Shown: positions 17,275 through 26,045, counted from the stretch's first letter. The stretch: DNA of 64,000 nucleotides from Arthrobacter sp. Marseille-P9274 (GCF_946892675.1 NZ_CAMPOV010000001.1:780033-844032); one strand, 5' to 3'. The notes: generated by a model not told the origin, from the letters alone. A program made the numbers and translations.

Positions 17275-18201
17275 ATGCAGTTTCCAGTACCCGTTCCACC
17301 CGTCCGCCGCTTCATCAGCGCCGCCGACGAAGTCACCAGCCGCAGCGGAATCTCCGTCAACACAGAGTACCGCCGAGGCCATTTCCTCTGGGCAGCCGTT
17401 CGAACAGTGGGCGAGCATGTCGTAGGGACCCGCTCCGGGTCGGTGGTTACCGAATCGGTCAACGGCAGTCAACATGGGCTGCTGAAGGCAATTTACGATG
17501 CCGTTCGGCAGCTTCAGAGCGGCACCTCCTTGGATGTTTTCTGCCAAAGTGAGGACAGGGCGGAATCACTGCGCCTATTCGGTCTAGAAGTTTCGGCTCT
17601 ATATCCTCCTGCGCCTGCGGTCCTGGGGTTGCAGGAAGTGATCACTTCGCAGGTCGAGGAGCTCTTCGCCACCGTGGAGATTGCGACCGATGCCTCACGC
17701 AGCCGACGTTCCCGTTGGGTGGGGCATGGTTGGGTCCTGGTGTTTCCAGGTGGGACAAAGCCCGCACTCGGACACAAGGCCATGGACGGCGGCAGTGTGT
17801 TGGAGGGCGAGCTCCGGGCTTTCAGACTGGGCCTGTTGGCAGCCCGAGAGATTTACGTAGGCGCGTTGGATGGCCATAGCGCCGTGACAGTGAGCTCGGA
17901 CAGCCGGCTTGCGCTCCGCATGATCAATGAGCCCGGCTTCGAACCGCCGTCGGCCGATGCCCGCTGCGTCAGCGAAGTCCTGCGTATTCGAGGGATCGTC
18001 CGGTGCACCAACGTGGATTTCCGCTGGGTCAAGGGCCATGCGGACAATCTGCCCAACATCTTCGCGGACCGTCTGGCCGTGCTCTCGCGGCGCTGCCAGG
18101 AAGCGGGCCTCTCGGACGAGGAGACATATCAGTTGACCGCCGGTGTGAGGGAAGAAGCACGCAACCAGCTGGTCGGCTCACCGCTGGCCTTGGCCGCTTA
18201 G
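17275..18201 (+). CDS. RNase H-fold protein with two RNase H-like domains
   Basis: This 308-residue protein starts at an ATG behind GAGGAGG. The C-terminal domain (about 132-275) is an RNase HI-like domain with D139 (ATDAS), E179 (GELRAFRLGL), D209 (SSDSRLAL) and D265 (FADRLA) in the canonical order, plus the KGHADN loop with H255. It should cleave RNA in RNA:DNA hybrids or a related substrate. The N-terminal domain (about 25-115) repeats the same pattern (VNTEYRRGHFLWAAVR, then LLKAIYDAVRQL, then LDVFCQSEDRAESLRLFG) without the catalytic acids, so it looks like an inactive duplicate. The next gene encodes an HTH/zinc-ribbon protein. Confidence 0.75.
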   Translation: MQFPVPVPPVRRFISAADEVTSRSGISVNTEYRRGHFLWAAVRTVGEHVVGTRSGSVVTESVNGSQHGLLKAIYDAVRQLQSGTSLDVFCQSEDRAESLRLFGLEVSALYPPAPAVLGLQEVITSQVEELFATVEIATDASRSRRSRWVGHGWVLVFPGGTKPALGHKAMDGGSVLEGELRAFRLGLLAAREIYVGALDGHSAVTVSSDSRLALRMINEPGFEPPSADARCVSEVLRIRGIVRCTNVDFRWVKGHADNLPNIFADRLAVLSRRCQEAGLSDEETYQLTAGVREEARNQLVGSPLALAA

Positions 18202-18248
18202 GACAAGCCTGCAGGCTTCGAACAATCTGAACCTGGAAAGGAAAACTG

Positions 18249-18731
18249 ATGGACGGGGATTTGAGGAACAGCCAGCTTTGGCCGCGTGTCGTCGAATTGC
18301 ATCGTCAGGGCATTTCCCTACGTCGAGTCTCAAGGGCTCTACGGATCCCTGCGGAAGAAATAGTGCGGGCCATGGGCGGGTGGACGGGAGTCGAGAGGAA
18401 ACGTCCCAAGGTAGCGAAGGATGGCACGACCATCTGCCCCCGGTGCGCGAACGAAGCTTGGCCCGTCCGCTTCGGGATGTGGATTCCAGAGCGGGATAAG
18501 CCAGCGCCGAAGGCCGTAATGGCAGGATGTGTCATCGGCCCCGACGCCCCTGAGTGGGCCTGCCAAAACGATGAGTGCGGCTACAACTGGCGCGTCGACA
18601 CGCACAGCGCGACGGGACTTCCCGATCGTCTCGTACTCATGGAACTGCTCCACGGCGGCTTGTCGCTCAACGACATCGCCGAGCTCTATGACGTGGAGCC
18701 TTTGGTGGTGCGGGGTGCCCTGTACGACTGA
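18249..18731 (+). CDS. HTH-flanked zinc-ribbon protein
   Basis: This 160-residue protein has helix-turn-helix-like segments at both ends (LHRQGISLRRVSRALRIPAEEI near 17-38 and LLHGGLSLNDIAELYDVEP near 134-152). Between them is a zinc-binding module with CPRC, a lone Cys in AGCVIGPDAPEWAC, and CQNDEC. The GCVIGPDAPEWAC...C..W pattern recurs in many small actinobacterial proteins of unknown role. The ATG follows AAAGGAAAACTG. It probably binds DNA or RNA together with the preceding RNase H-like protein. Confidence 0.65.
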   Translation: MDGDLRNSQLWPRVVELHRQGISLRRVSRALRIPAEEIVRAMGGWTGVERKRPKVAKDGTTICPRCANEAWPVRFGMWIPERDKPAPKAVMAGCVIGPDAPEWACQNDECGYNWRVDTHSATGLPDRLVLMELLHGGLSLNDIAELYDVEPLVVRGALYD

Positions 18732-18779
18732 TGAGGACCGGAACAGGACCGATAGAAGTTTGTAGTTGGGGGAACAAAA

Positions 18780-19301
18780 ATGCCAGGTCATCGACCGGAC
18801 GTTAACAATTACGCAGAAACGCGAGAGCGGCTGGATTCCGCCATAGAGTCCATCGAGCATGCAGCGGACGGTCTCAGGCCAGCGCTCGAAATCGCACTGA
18901 AGACATCGCAGCACTACCGGGAGATCGTCGCCGGCTACCAAGACACCCTTCACAAGCTGCTCGCTGCCGATATCTCCGATCCCCGCGTCACCGGCCTCAT
19001 CGAGACCGGCAAGACGATGCTGGCTACAGCTGAAAGAAATCGCGATCATTGGAAAGCCCAACTCCGCCACGAGCAGGGACGCCAGAACAAACTCAACGCC
19101 GTACGCGGTGAGCTCGTCCAAGCCCGTAACCGGCTCGATGTAGCTCAGAAACTCATCGAGGGACAAGCCCATCTAGCTTCGCTGGCCGCACTCGGGGAAC
19201 CGCTGCCCACGGTGCCCGCCCAGGCACTCCCCGAGTTCCGCGAAGCCCTGCAGCTGGCCCGCGAAGCTGAGGCACTGGCCGAATTGAAGGAGTGGCGATG
19301 A
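18780..19301 (+). CDS. Coiled-coil protein of unknown function
   Basis: This 173-residue protein is almost entirely helical, with heptad-like spacing (ETRERLDSAIESIEHAADGL; ARNRLDVAQKLIEGQAHLAS). There is no catalytic motif, signal peptide or membrane segment. A leader TTGGGGGAACAAAA precedes the ATG. The stop codon overlaps the start of the next, membrane-protein gene (ATGA), so the two are probably partners. Confidence 0.6.
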   Translation: MPGHRPDVNNYAETRERLDSAIESIEHAADGLRPALEIALKTSQHYREIVAGYQDTLHKLLAADISDPRVTGLIETGKTMLATAERNRDHWKAQLRHEQGRQNKLNAVRGELVQARNRLDVAQKLIEGQAHLASLAALGEPLPTVPAQALPEFREALQLAREAEALAELKEWR

Positions 19302-19813
19302 AGAAACGCCCCGATAATGCCAGTGCGCAATCCTGCACCACTTGCGTCGACGTCGAAGTGACGAAACGGACGACGGGTGGCTGTCTCTTGGGATTCGCCG
19401 TGCTGGCTTCCCTGTTGTGGCTGATCATCGCCTCTGTGAGCGGCGGCAACGCCGGCATTGCCCTTGCGGTGTTCCTGCTCGTCCTGCTGTCCTCGATACC
19501 GATCCGCCTCGCCCTACGCCGAAAATCCATCGACCGAATCCAAGTCGCCATCAACGATGCCTTAGCCCGCGAATTGCACACCCACGTGCGCGTCAGTCGG
19601 AAGCAGGCGGACAGATTGCACGACTGTCTCGTCACGAAGATCGAAGACGGCAACCAGAACTACAAGTTCGTAGCAAAAGACCCAAAGCCTGGAAGCGCCG
19701 AGAGAACCGCGATCGGCACAGACTTCGTCGTGACCATCATGGCGAGGCACGGCGATCTGGGTCTTGCTGCCTACCAAGACATGGTCCGAGCCGTGCTGGA
19801 ATCCCAACGATGA
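19298..19813 (+). CDS. Membrane protein with cytosolic tail
   Basis: This 171-residue protein is translationally coupled to the coiled-coil gene. Two hydrophobic segments at about 30-70 (LLGFAVLASLLWLIIASV and IALAVFLLVLLSSIPIRLAL) form a membrane hairpin. A basic linker (RRKSIDRIQV) and a soluble C-terminal domain of about 90 residues follow. No family recognised. The coiled-coil plus membrane-anchor pair could form a membrane-tethered complex. Confidence 0.6.
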   Translation: MKKRPDNASAQSCTTCVDVEVTKRTTGGCLLGFAVLASLLWLIIASVSGGNAGIALAVFLLVLLSSIPIRLALRRKSIDRIQVAINDALARELHTHVRVSRKQADRLHDCLVTKIEDGNQNYKFVAKDPKPGSAERTAIGTDFVVTIMARHGDLGLAAYQDMVRAVLESQR

Positions 19814-20021
19814 CCCAACTTCGCCGAAGATCACCTGCCCTTGCTCGTCAGAAGCGTGATGCGATCAGATGGCGGATGCGCCAAAGGCAGGCTCCGCATG
19901 GGCATGGCGGCCGAGTTAACTCGGAACGCTACACGGAGGTAGATCAGCCCAGCCGGACTCCATCGGTCAGGCATACTGATAGGTACTGCCCTGGGGGCAT
20001 TTCAAGGGTAGAAGGGTGCCG

Positions 20022-20651
20022 ATGATGGCCAAGCTTTTCAAACACGTCGCCTCCGTGGTGGTTGGCGCGCTCTTAGCGCTGGGCCTGCTCGGTGCAGCAA
20101 ACAATCTGGGGTTCAGCCCGTTCCAGTCGAGCCAGGTCGACCGGAGCCAGCCCGCGCTGCTGACCTCAATTCAGGACATCAGCCAGTACCACTCCGTGGT
20201 CGGTAATTTCGAGGTGGTGGTCGACCGCGAGGACGACGACATAGCGTGGATGCCCGACATTATCGCTGGACGGCGGACGCTGTTTGTAGCGGCGGGCACC
20301 GTCAACGCCTATGTCGACTTGTCCGGTCTCGCTGATAAGGACCTGAAGCTGTCCGAGGACGGCAAGTCGGTGACGGTGCGGCTGCCTGAACCGCAGCTGG
20401 ACAAGCCCAACCTTGATCAAGACCGGTCCTACATGTTCGATCAGAAGCGCGGCGTTGTCGACCGGATCGCCGATGCGATCGAGACTCCCCAACAGCAGCA
20501 GTTCTACAAACTCGCCGAAACGAAGATGAGCGCCGCCGCGGAGGAGTCGGAGCTTCGAAAGCAGGCTGCCGAGAACACCAAGACCATGCTGACCGGCATG
20601 TTCGGCTCGCTCGGACTGCGCGTCACCTTCCTCGACGCTGCGTCCAGCTAG
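20022..20651 (+). CDS. DUF4230 family membrane-anchored protein
   Basis: This protein of about 209 residues has an N-terminal signal anchor (HVASVVVGALLALGLLGAAN) and an extracytoplasmic domain with the DUF4230 pattern: ALLTSIQDISQYHSVVGNFEVVVD, GTVNAYVDLSGL, then VTVRLPEPQLDKPNLD and a C-terminal helix rich in Gln/Glu. DUF4230 proteins occur on the cell surface of many bacteria without known activity. ATG codons at 20022 and 20025 both sit at workable distance from GAAGGG. It is probably its own transcription unit, with about 200 bp free upstream. Confidence 0.75.
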   Translation: MMAKLFKHVASVVVGALLALGLLGAANNLGFSPFQSSQVDRSQPALLTSIQDISQYHSVVGNFEVVVDREDDDIAWMPDIIAGRRTLFVAAGTVNAYVDLSGLADKDLKLSEDGKSVTVRLPEPQLDKPNLDQDRSYMFDQKRGVVDRIADAIETPQQQQFYKLAETKMSAAAEESELRKQAAENTKTMLTGMFGSLGLRVTFLDAASS

Positions 20652-20795
20652 CTCCCTGTCGATCAAGTCGGTTTTGATCCAGCCCCTCACAGAGACTAAC
20701 TGATGTCCACATGACCACTGACTCAATCACGATCAGGACTACCGGAACTTCTTGGGCGTGGCAGGGCTGATATAGATGGATGCGAGGATTCAGTT

Positions 20796-21452
20796 ATGAC
20801 AGACTTCCTGCGAGTTGGCGGCGCCGCCATCAGCTTCACAGAGGCACGCGAGATCGCCGGCAGATACCTGCGCAACGAAAGCGGCACTTACGCGTACCCG
20901 GCCTACGATACCTACCCGGGAACCCCGGGCGGGGAGCTCGGCAGGCAGGACCTACTAGCCATCACCCTGCTGAACGCCGGGCACAACGCGATTGAGACGT
21001 ACTACGGACTGGAGAAACTGCTACCCGAGCTCAACCGACGTCTCGCGCATCCCGCCCTAGCCGGGACCTTCGAGGATGCCAGACCGAATACTCTGGGCGC
21101 CATCGCAGAACTGCTAGGCATCACCAGCGACTTTCCGACGCGGTTTGTGCCCGGGCCCACGAAGGTCGCCAAGATCGTGCACCTAAAAAAGCCGGAGCTG
21201 CTCCCGCTATTCGATAAGAACATCGTCCGCTGCTACAGCGAGCTGGGAGATCCGCCGGTGCCGAAAGACCCCGAGCGCAGCTGGAAGGGCTACCTGAAAG
21301 CTTGGCTACCGGCGGTGAAGGATGACCTCATTAGCCAGCTAGCCTCCTGGCAGGAGCTAGCTGCTCTCGCACCCGGTCCCAAGATCAGTCCGCTGCGCGC
21401 CTTGGACATCGTTGGCTGGGAACTCGGCCGTCGAGGAAATGGGCCAGAGTAA
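20796..21452 (+). CDS. DUF6308 family protein
   Basis: This 218-residue soluble protein contains YYGLEKLLPELNRRLAHPAL, VAKIVHLKKPELLPLFDKNIVRCY and PLRALDIVGW, the conserved features of the DUF6308 family found in actinobacteria. Some related proteins lie near restriction or toxin genes, but no activity is known to me. It is followed by a strong hairpin and converges on a GMC oxidoreductase remnant. Confidence 0.65.
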   Translation: MTDFLRVGGAAISFTEAREIAGRYLRNESGTYAYPAYDTYPGTPGGELGRQDLLAITLLNAGHNAIETYYGLEKLLPELNRRLAHPALAGTFEDARPNTLGAIAELLGITSDFPTRFVPGPTKVAKIVHLKKPELLPLFDKNIVRCYSELGDPPVPKDPERSWKGYLKAWLPAVKDDLISQLASWQELAALAPGPKISPLRALDIVGWELGRRGNGPE

Positions 21453-21531
21453 CAGCAGCTGTCACACCGCAAAGGATCGGGGTCTGCCGTCTAAGACCGC
21501 ATGAACTGTGGCCTCCAGCGCTAAGCCGATA

Positions 21532-21570
21532 CGGGAGGTCGCCGCGGATGAACTTTGCGAAGACCTCCCG
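21532..21570. terminator. Hairpin terminator between convergent units
   Basis: CGGGAGGTC and GACCTCCCG form a perfect 9-bp stem around a 21-base loop, between the DUF6308 gene (+) and the GMC remnant (-). No long T-run. Confidence 0.55.
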
Positions 21571-21577
21571 CTCCTGA

Positions 21578-22072
21578 CTAGGCGCTGGTGCCGGCGGGGA
21601 TGCCGGTGATGAATTCTGCGGCCTTTTGGCTGATCAGCACCGGGGGCGCGTTGGTGTTGCCGGTGGGGACGAGCGGCATGATGGAGGCGTCGGCGATGCT
21701 GACGCCGTCCAGGCCGCGGACCTTGAGGCTGCGAGAGTCGACGACAACGAGTTCGTCCAGGCCCACCTTGCAGGTGCCGACCTGGTGGTGGTAGGTCACG
21801 GCGGTTTCGCGGACGTAGCGCTCGAGGTCTTTGTCGCTGTCGGAGTACTCCGGTCCGGAGTAGACCTCTTCGGGTCCCCACTCGGCCAGCGCCACTGTGC
21901 GGCCCATCTCGCGGTACTGCCGGACCGACGCGACCAAGGTGCGGACGTCCTCTTCGGCGGTCAGCGCGCCTAGGTCGATCCAGATCGGGTCCTCCGCTGG
22001 GGGTCGGAGAGCGTGTCGTGTAGATGACCGGCAAGAGCAACTGGTCGTGCGGGTTCTTGCCGACCCACGCTG
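21578..22072 (-). pseudogene. Decayed copy of the GMC oxidoreductase 3' end
   Basis: The reverse strand encodes about 150 C-terminal codons nearly identical to the complete GMC gene at 26568-28109, ending ...KAAEFITGIPAGTSA. Further upstream the copy skips about 200 bp: the sequence jumps from the equivalent of 27007 (GGAGAGCGTG) straight to the equivalent of about 27207 (TCGTGTAGATGACCGG), which breaks the frame. Similarity fades near 22072. The catalytic His region (YHHQVGTCK) is still readable, but the FAD-binding half is absent. Confidence 0.85.
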
Positions 22073-22132
22073 ACCAGCAGCGCTGTTGCTTCGCGGCGAG
22101 GCCAGAAGGAAAGGACTGGCTAGGGTGGAACC

Positions 22133-22762
22133 ATGCGAAGCGACTTCAGCCCTGAGGAACTATCGTCCCGGGATTTCTATCGGCTGCTGACAGCAGTGGT
22201 GGTTCCTCGGCCGATCGCTTGGGTTTCGAGCACGTCTGCGGACGGCGTGGACAATCTGGCACCGCACTCATTCTTCACGGTGGCATCGGTGAAACCGCCG
22301 ATTGTCCAGTTCACGTCGGTGGGTGAGAAGGACTCGCTGCGGAATATCAGGGCGACCGGGGAATTTGTCGTAAACCTTGCCACGGCGGGCCTGATGGCTG
22401 AGGTCAATGCCACCGGCACGAATTTCGATCCTGAGGTGAGCGAGTTTGACGCAGCCGAGGTGACGAGGGAACCGAGCCGGATAGTAAAGCCGCCGCGAGT
22501 GCAGGAGTCCCCTGTGGCGCTGGAGTGCAAACTGCACCAACTACTGCCGATGGGCGACTGTACGTTGGTATTCGGAGAGGTAGTGCATGCTGCCGTCTCG
22601 TCCGATGTCTTGGAGGGGACGCATCCGCGGGTCGACCAGCTGGATCCGTTGTCGCGACTCGGCCTGGATGAATGGGGAACGATGGGCGAGGTGCGCGAAA
22701 TCAAGCGGATCAGGAAAGCAGAATGGCCGGGCCATTTCCGTCCGGGCCCAGTGGAGGAATAA
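22133..22762 (+). CDS. Flavin reductase-like domain protein (DIM6/NTAB type)
   Basis: This 209-residue protein of the flavin reductase-like split-barrel family has the start VVPRPIAWVSSTSADGVDNLAPHSFF, then PPIVQFTS and DSLRNIRATGEFVVNLAT. These proteins bind FMN; the VPRPIAWVST subgroup is mostly uncharacterised, with roles as flavin reductases or oxygenases in aromatic breakdown. It sits alone on the + strand between the GMC remnant and the convergent carrier gene, from which a strong hairpin separates it. Confidence 0.8.
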   Translation: MRSDFSPEELSSRDFYRLLTAVVVPRPIAWVSSTSADGVDNLAPHSFFTVASVKPPIVQFTSVGEKDSLRNIRATGEFVVNLATAGLMAEVNATGTNFDPEVSEFDAAEVTREPSRIVKPPRVQESPVALECKLHQLLPMGDCTLVFGEVVHAAVSSDVLEGTHPRVDQLDPLSRLGLDEWGTMGEVREIKRIRKAEWPGHFRPGPVEE

Positions 22763-22791
22763 CGGAAAACCTTCACACAGATGCGACGGCA

Positions 22792-22834
22792 GCCCGCCCC
22801 TCGACTCCGGAACCGAAGTCATAAAGGGGCGGGC
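22792..22834. terminator. Bidirectional hairpin terminator
   Basis: GCCCGCCCCT and AGGGGCGGGC form a perfect 10-bp stem with a further GACT/AGTC pairing inside the loop. It lies between convergent genes and is followed on the + strand by GTCGTACTTT. This is the best terminator-like structure in the region. Confidence 0.7.
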
Positions 22835-22879
22835 CGCCGTCGTACTTTCCTTCACCGAACCCGGCGGGCGCAGCCAGAA

Positions 22880-24238
22880 TCAGCCGATGCCGAGCTGCAC
22901 GAAGACAAACCACACGAGCAGGGGCACGACCGCAATCATGGCCACGGCCCACAGCAGCAGGGCCCGGAAGAACATGCGCTCGTCCTTGGGCTGCGCACTG
23001 GCCATCAGCAGAGCGCCGCTGGTGGACATCGGGCTGACGTCGACGACGGACGAGCTGATCGCAATGGCAGTGACGACGCCAATCGGAGTCAGCAACGGAT
23101 CCATGGCGATCGGGGTCACGATGGGGCTGATGACGCCTAGGGTGCCGGTAGTCGAGGCGAAGGCCGACACGATGCCGACGACGTAGCTGGTGATCAGGGC
23201 GGCGACGGAGCTGTTGCCCAGCCCGGCGATGCCGGCCTGGAGTTCCTCGAGGGCGCCCATCTCCTCCAGCATGCCCACGTAGGTGACGATGCCGGTCACC
23301 AGCACGATAGCGGACCAAGGCATGCTCTCTACGGCGGGCTTCTGGACACCGGGGTTCAGGATGATCAGTGCCAGCGCGACCACCAACGAGGCCACGCCGA
23401 CATCCAGCCCGAACGTAGTGGTCATGACCAGCAGGGCGCCGATCCCGAGCAAGGTAGCGATACGGATCGGGGTCGCGGCCACCTTGACCGGCGTCCTTTC
23501 GGGGGCGTCGACGGTGGCGGGTGCGGTCAGGAGGGCCGTTGCGCCTCCGCCTACGACCGGCGCGGGCGATCCGGGACGCTCGCCCCCGGACTGCGGGGCG
23601 CCGCTGCTTTCGATAGCCGCGGCGCGGGCGGCCCGCTTCTTCATGATGCTTTCGATGAGCAGGTAGGCGAGCACTGCGAGCACAGCGTTGAAAGCGAAGC
23701 AGTAAAGGTATAGCTTCAGCGAGTCCTGGGAGGCGCCGGCATCGCTGAGCATAACGTTACCCAGCACGCCGAAGGGGTTCACGGGAGAGAAAGCGCCTGC
23801 GTTGGCGCCCTGGACAATCACCAGGCCCATGGCGAGCGTGCTGATCCCGAACCTTGTACCGAGGGCCAAGCCGACGGGAGCAACGATCGCGATAGCGGCA
23901 GGCGTGAACGCTCCGGCCGAGGCCAAGGCTGCGGTCAGCAGGAACATCAGGACCGGCACCAGGAAGCGCCGGTTTCCGGCCAGCACTTCGGCCCAGTACG
24001 CCAGCAGGTCGATCGTGCCGTTGATCCGCACGATGGCGAAGAGCAAGGTGGCGCCGACGAGGATGAAGAACAGCCCTGCCGGGAACTGGCCGATCACGTC
24101 CTTGATGGACAGTCCGGCCACGAAGGTACCGACGCCGAAGGCAGCGACGGTGGCGATCAGGCCGGCGTTGATCCGGGTGAACGAGCCGATCGCGAAGGCC
24201 ACGACCAGTACGGCGAAGGCGATGAGGGACACTGACAT
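22880..24238 (-). CDS. MatC/SLC13-like dicarboxylate carrier
   Basis: This 452-residue permease has about 11 hydrophobic segments. The N-terminus (MSVSLIAFAVLVVAFAIGSF, then VDLSIKDVIGQFPAGLFFILVG-like helices) matches the MatC N-terminal domain of dicarboxylate (malonate) carriers of the SLC13/CitM superfamily. A cytosolic Pro/Gly-rich loop of about 60 residues separates the two halves. The substrate is probably a C3-C4 dicarboxylate. It starts 12 bp after the stop of the isomerase gene, behind GGGAAG, so the two form an operon; maleate or a maleate-like diacid is the natural guess. Confidence 0.8.
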   Translation of the reverse strand: MSVSLIAFAVLVVAFAIGSFTRINAGLIATVAAFGVGTFVAGLSIKDVIGQFPAGLFFILVGATLLFAIVRINGTIDLLAYWAEVLAGNRRFLVPVLMFLLTAALASAGAFTPAAIAIVAPVGLALGTRFGISTLAMGLVIVQGANAGAFSPVNPFGVLGNVMLSDAGASQDSLKLYLYCFAFNAVLAVLAYLLIESIMKKRAARAAAIESSGAPQSGGERPGSPAPVVGGGATALLTAPATVDAPERTPVKVAATPIRIATLLGIGALLVMTTTFGLDVGVASLVVALALIILNPGVQKPAVESMPWSAIVLVTGIVTYVGMLEEMGALEELQAGIAGLGNSSVAALITSYVVGIVSAFASTTGTLGVISPIVTPIAMDPLLTPIGVVTAIAISSSVVDVSPMSTSGALLMASAQPKDERMFFRALLLWAVAMIAVVPLLVWFVFVQLGIG

Positions 24239-24250
24239 GGCTGCTTCCCC

Positions 24251-25069
24251 TTAGATGCCGGCAGGCAGCTTGGCCGGCGCACCGGACAGCAGGCTGCCGG
24301 CGCCGCTGATCGAGGGCTTGTGGTCCAGGGCCTTGAGGATCTCGTACGTGGTTGCCGTGGCTGCCGTAATGACCGGCAGGCCCAGCTCGTCCTCGACCAT
24401 CTGGACGGCAGGCAGCGACGGCATCTGCACACAGGCGGACAGGACAATTGCATCGGCGCCTTCGCGCGCGAGGTTGCGCGCAATCTCCGGCAGGTTCTGC
24501 GGGTCCAGGCAGCCGACGGCGAGGTTGTCCGCAACTTCAAGGCTGACGGCCTCGAGAACCTCGATGCCCGCACCTTCGATGTACTCGCGCACCATCTGGG
24601 TCAGCGGCTTCATGTACGGAGTCACCATGGCGATCTTCCGGACGCCCATCTCCTGGAGGGTGCGGACCAGCGCGCCGGCGCTGCTGGTAACCGCGGCCGG
24701 GTGGCCGTTGTCTGCGGCAGCTTGCGCGATGCTCTCCTCCGATCCGATGTGGGCATTCGGCCCCTGTGCCATCACAGCCACCAAGCACGCATACGCGATG
24801 GCGTCGACGTTGGCATCGGAGACCGCCGCAGCGCAGTCTGCGGCCTTGCCCACCATGGCCAGCAGCTCTTCGCGGTTCACGTTCTTCATGCCAGCGCGCG
24901 CCGAATGGAAGGTGTACCTGTGACCGGTGGCCTCAGACTGGCGGCGGAAGAGCTCCGGCAGTTCGGTCTCCATGGTCGTGTTCGAGCTGGGAACGATCAG
25001 TCCGATGCGGGACAGTCCGGCCTGCTTCGGGGCAGAAACGGTCTCGCATGCAATGTCAGGGGTGCTCAC
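24251..25069 (-). CDS. Maleate cis-trans isomerase/arylmalonate decarboxylase-like enzyme
   Basis: This 272-residue member of the Asp/Glu racemase superfamily has two catalytic Cys sites: C95 in AYACLVAVM and C213 in SACVQMPSL. The substrate loop VPSSNTTME lies near residues 26-34. Two Cys are kept as in maleate isomerase, whereas arylmalonate decarboxylase keeps one, so isomerisation of maleate to fumarate is the favoured reaction. GTG at 25069 is chosen because similarity begins just after it and the long upstream extension reads as non-coding. It is co-transcribed with the carrier and divergent from an IclR regulator. Confidence 0.8.
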   Translation of the reverse strand: MSTPDIACETVSAPKQAGLSRIGLIVPSSNTTMETELPELFRRQSEATGHRYTFHSARAGMKNVNREELLAMVGKAADCAAAVSDANVDAIAYACLVAVMAQGPNAHIGSEESIAQAAADNGHPAAVTSSAGALVRTLQEMGVRKIAMVTPYMKPLTQMVREYIEGAGIEVLEAVSLEVADNLAVGCLDPQNLPEIARNLAREGADAIVLSACVQMPSLPAVQMVEDELGLPVITAATATTYEILKALDHKPSISGAGSLLSGAPAKLPAGI

Positions 25070-25103
25070 GTATTTTCTCCACGGTCTTCGGTAATGTCCT
25101 AAA

Positions 25104-25116
25104 CCCACTTGGTGGG
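25104..25116. promoter_or_regulatory. Candidate operator in the isomerase/IclR divergent gap
   Basis: CCCACTTGGTGGG is a perfect 5-3-5 palindrome 35 bp upstream of the isomerase start. A second symmetric pair, CGGAAA at 25119 and TTTCCG at 25140, follows. Either could bind the IclR protein; the assignment is by position only. Confidence 0.35.
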
Positions 25117-25271
25117 ATCGGAAACCATGATGCGGGTTATTTCCGCCCAATGTCAACTGGATCACATCGAGCCAAGCCCTCCGACTGCTTCCTGGCGCCC
25201 GGGGACCGCGGGAAGGAGCGGTAGGATTACCGGGCATCCGACAGGAAAAATCACGGGCAAGGAAACGTAGT

Positions 25272-26045
25272 TTGGCAGCGGAGAATAGCGGCGCATCGTC
25301 CCCGATCCTGGTCCTCCACAAGGTGACACAGATCCTCGACTGCTTCTCCATCGAAGCACCGGACCCCACACTGCAGGAGATCACCCGAAGGACCGGCCTG
25401 CCGTCCAGCACCTGTCAGCGGTTGGTGCAAAACATGGTGCGGGAAGGTTTCCTGGACCGCGACGGCGACCGGTACCGGATCGGGATTGGCCTCGTGCGGT
25501 GGGCGACCCCCGGAACGCTTGGACTCGACGTCGTACGTTTGGTCAGGCCAGTCCTGCAGCAACTGCGTGACGATACCGGCGAAAGCGCGTGCTTCTACGT
25601 CCGCGACGGCGCATACCGGACGATTGTGGCGGTCGCCGAAACCCGCCACGTGGTGATGCGGCCCTTCATGGTTGGACAGGTCATGCCCATGCATGCCGGC
25701 GCGGCCGGAAAGGTCTTCCTCGCGTTTGATCCGGAAGCACGGGGGGCCATCGTCGAGTCACCTCTGACGAAGTTCACACCCACAACCCCCGAAAACCTTG
25801 CCGATCTCGACCGCCAGGCTGAAGAAACACGCAAGCACGGTTTCGCCTCGGCTTTCGGCGAGCGCCACAGCGATGTAGGCTCCATCAGCGCCCCAGTCTT
25901 CGACCACGCCGGCCAACTCGCGGGCGCGCTCGGACTGGGTTTTCCGACGCAGCGCGTGGGACCGGCGGATGTGGGGACGTTGGGGCCGATTGTCGCGAAA
26001 GCGGCCCGTTCGGCGAGCGAGGCCCTCGGCTACACCGGCCCATAA
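25272..26045 (+). CDS. IclR family transcriptional regulator
   Basis: This 257-residue protein has an N-terminal winged helix (DCFSIEAPDPTLQEITRRTGLPSSTCQRLVQNM, residues about 18-52) and a C-terminal IclR effector domain (GESACFYVRDG, MPMHAGAAGKVFLAF, GFASAFGERHSDVGSISAPVFD). The start is a TTG behind AAGGAAACG. It is divergent from the isomerase-carrier operon, which it probably controls in response to the diacid substrate or a product. It is followed without a gap by a LacI-type remnant. Confidence 0.85.
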   Translation: MAAENSGASSPILVLHKVTQILDCFSIEAPDPTLQEITRRTGLPSSTCQRLVQNMVREGFLDRDGDRYRIGIGLVRWATPGTLGLDVVRLVRPVLQQLRDDTGESACFYVRDGAYRTIVAVAETRHVVMRPFMVGQVMPMHAGAAGKVFLAFDPEARGAIVESPLTKFTPTTPENLADLDRQAEETRKHGFASAFGERHSDVGSISAPVFDHAGQLAGALGLGFPTQRVGPADVGTLGPIVAKAARSASEALGYTGP

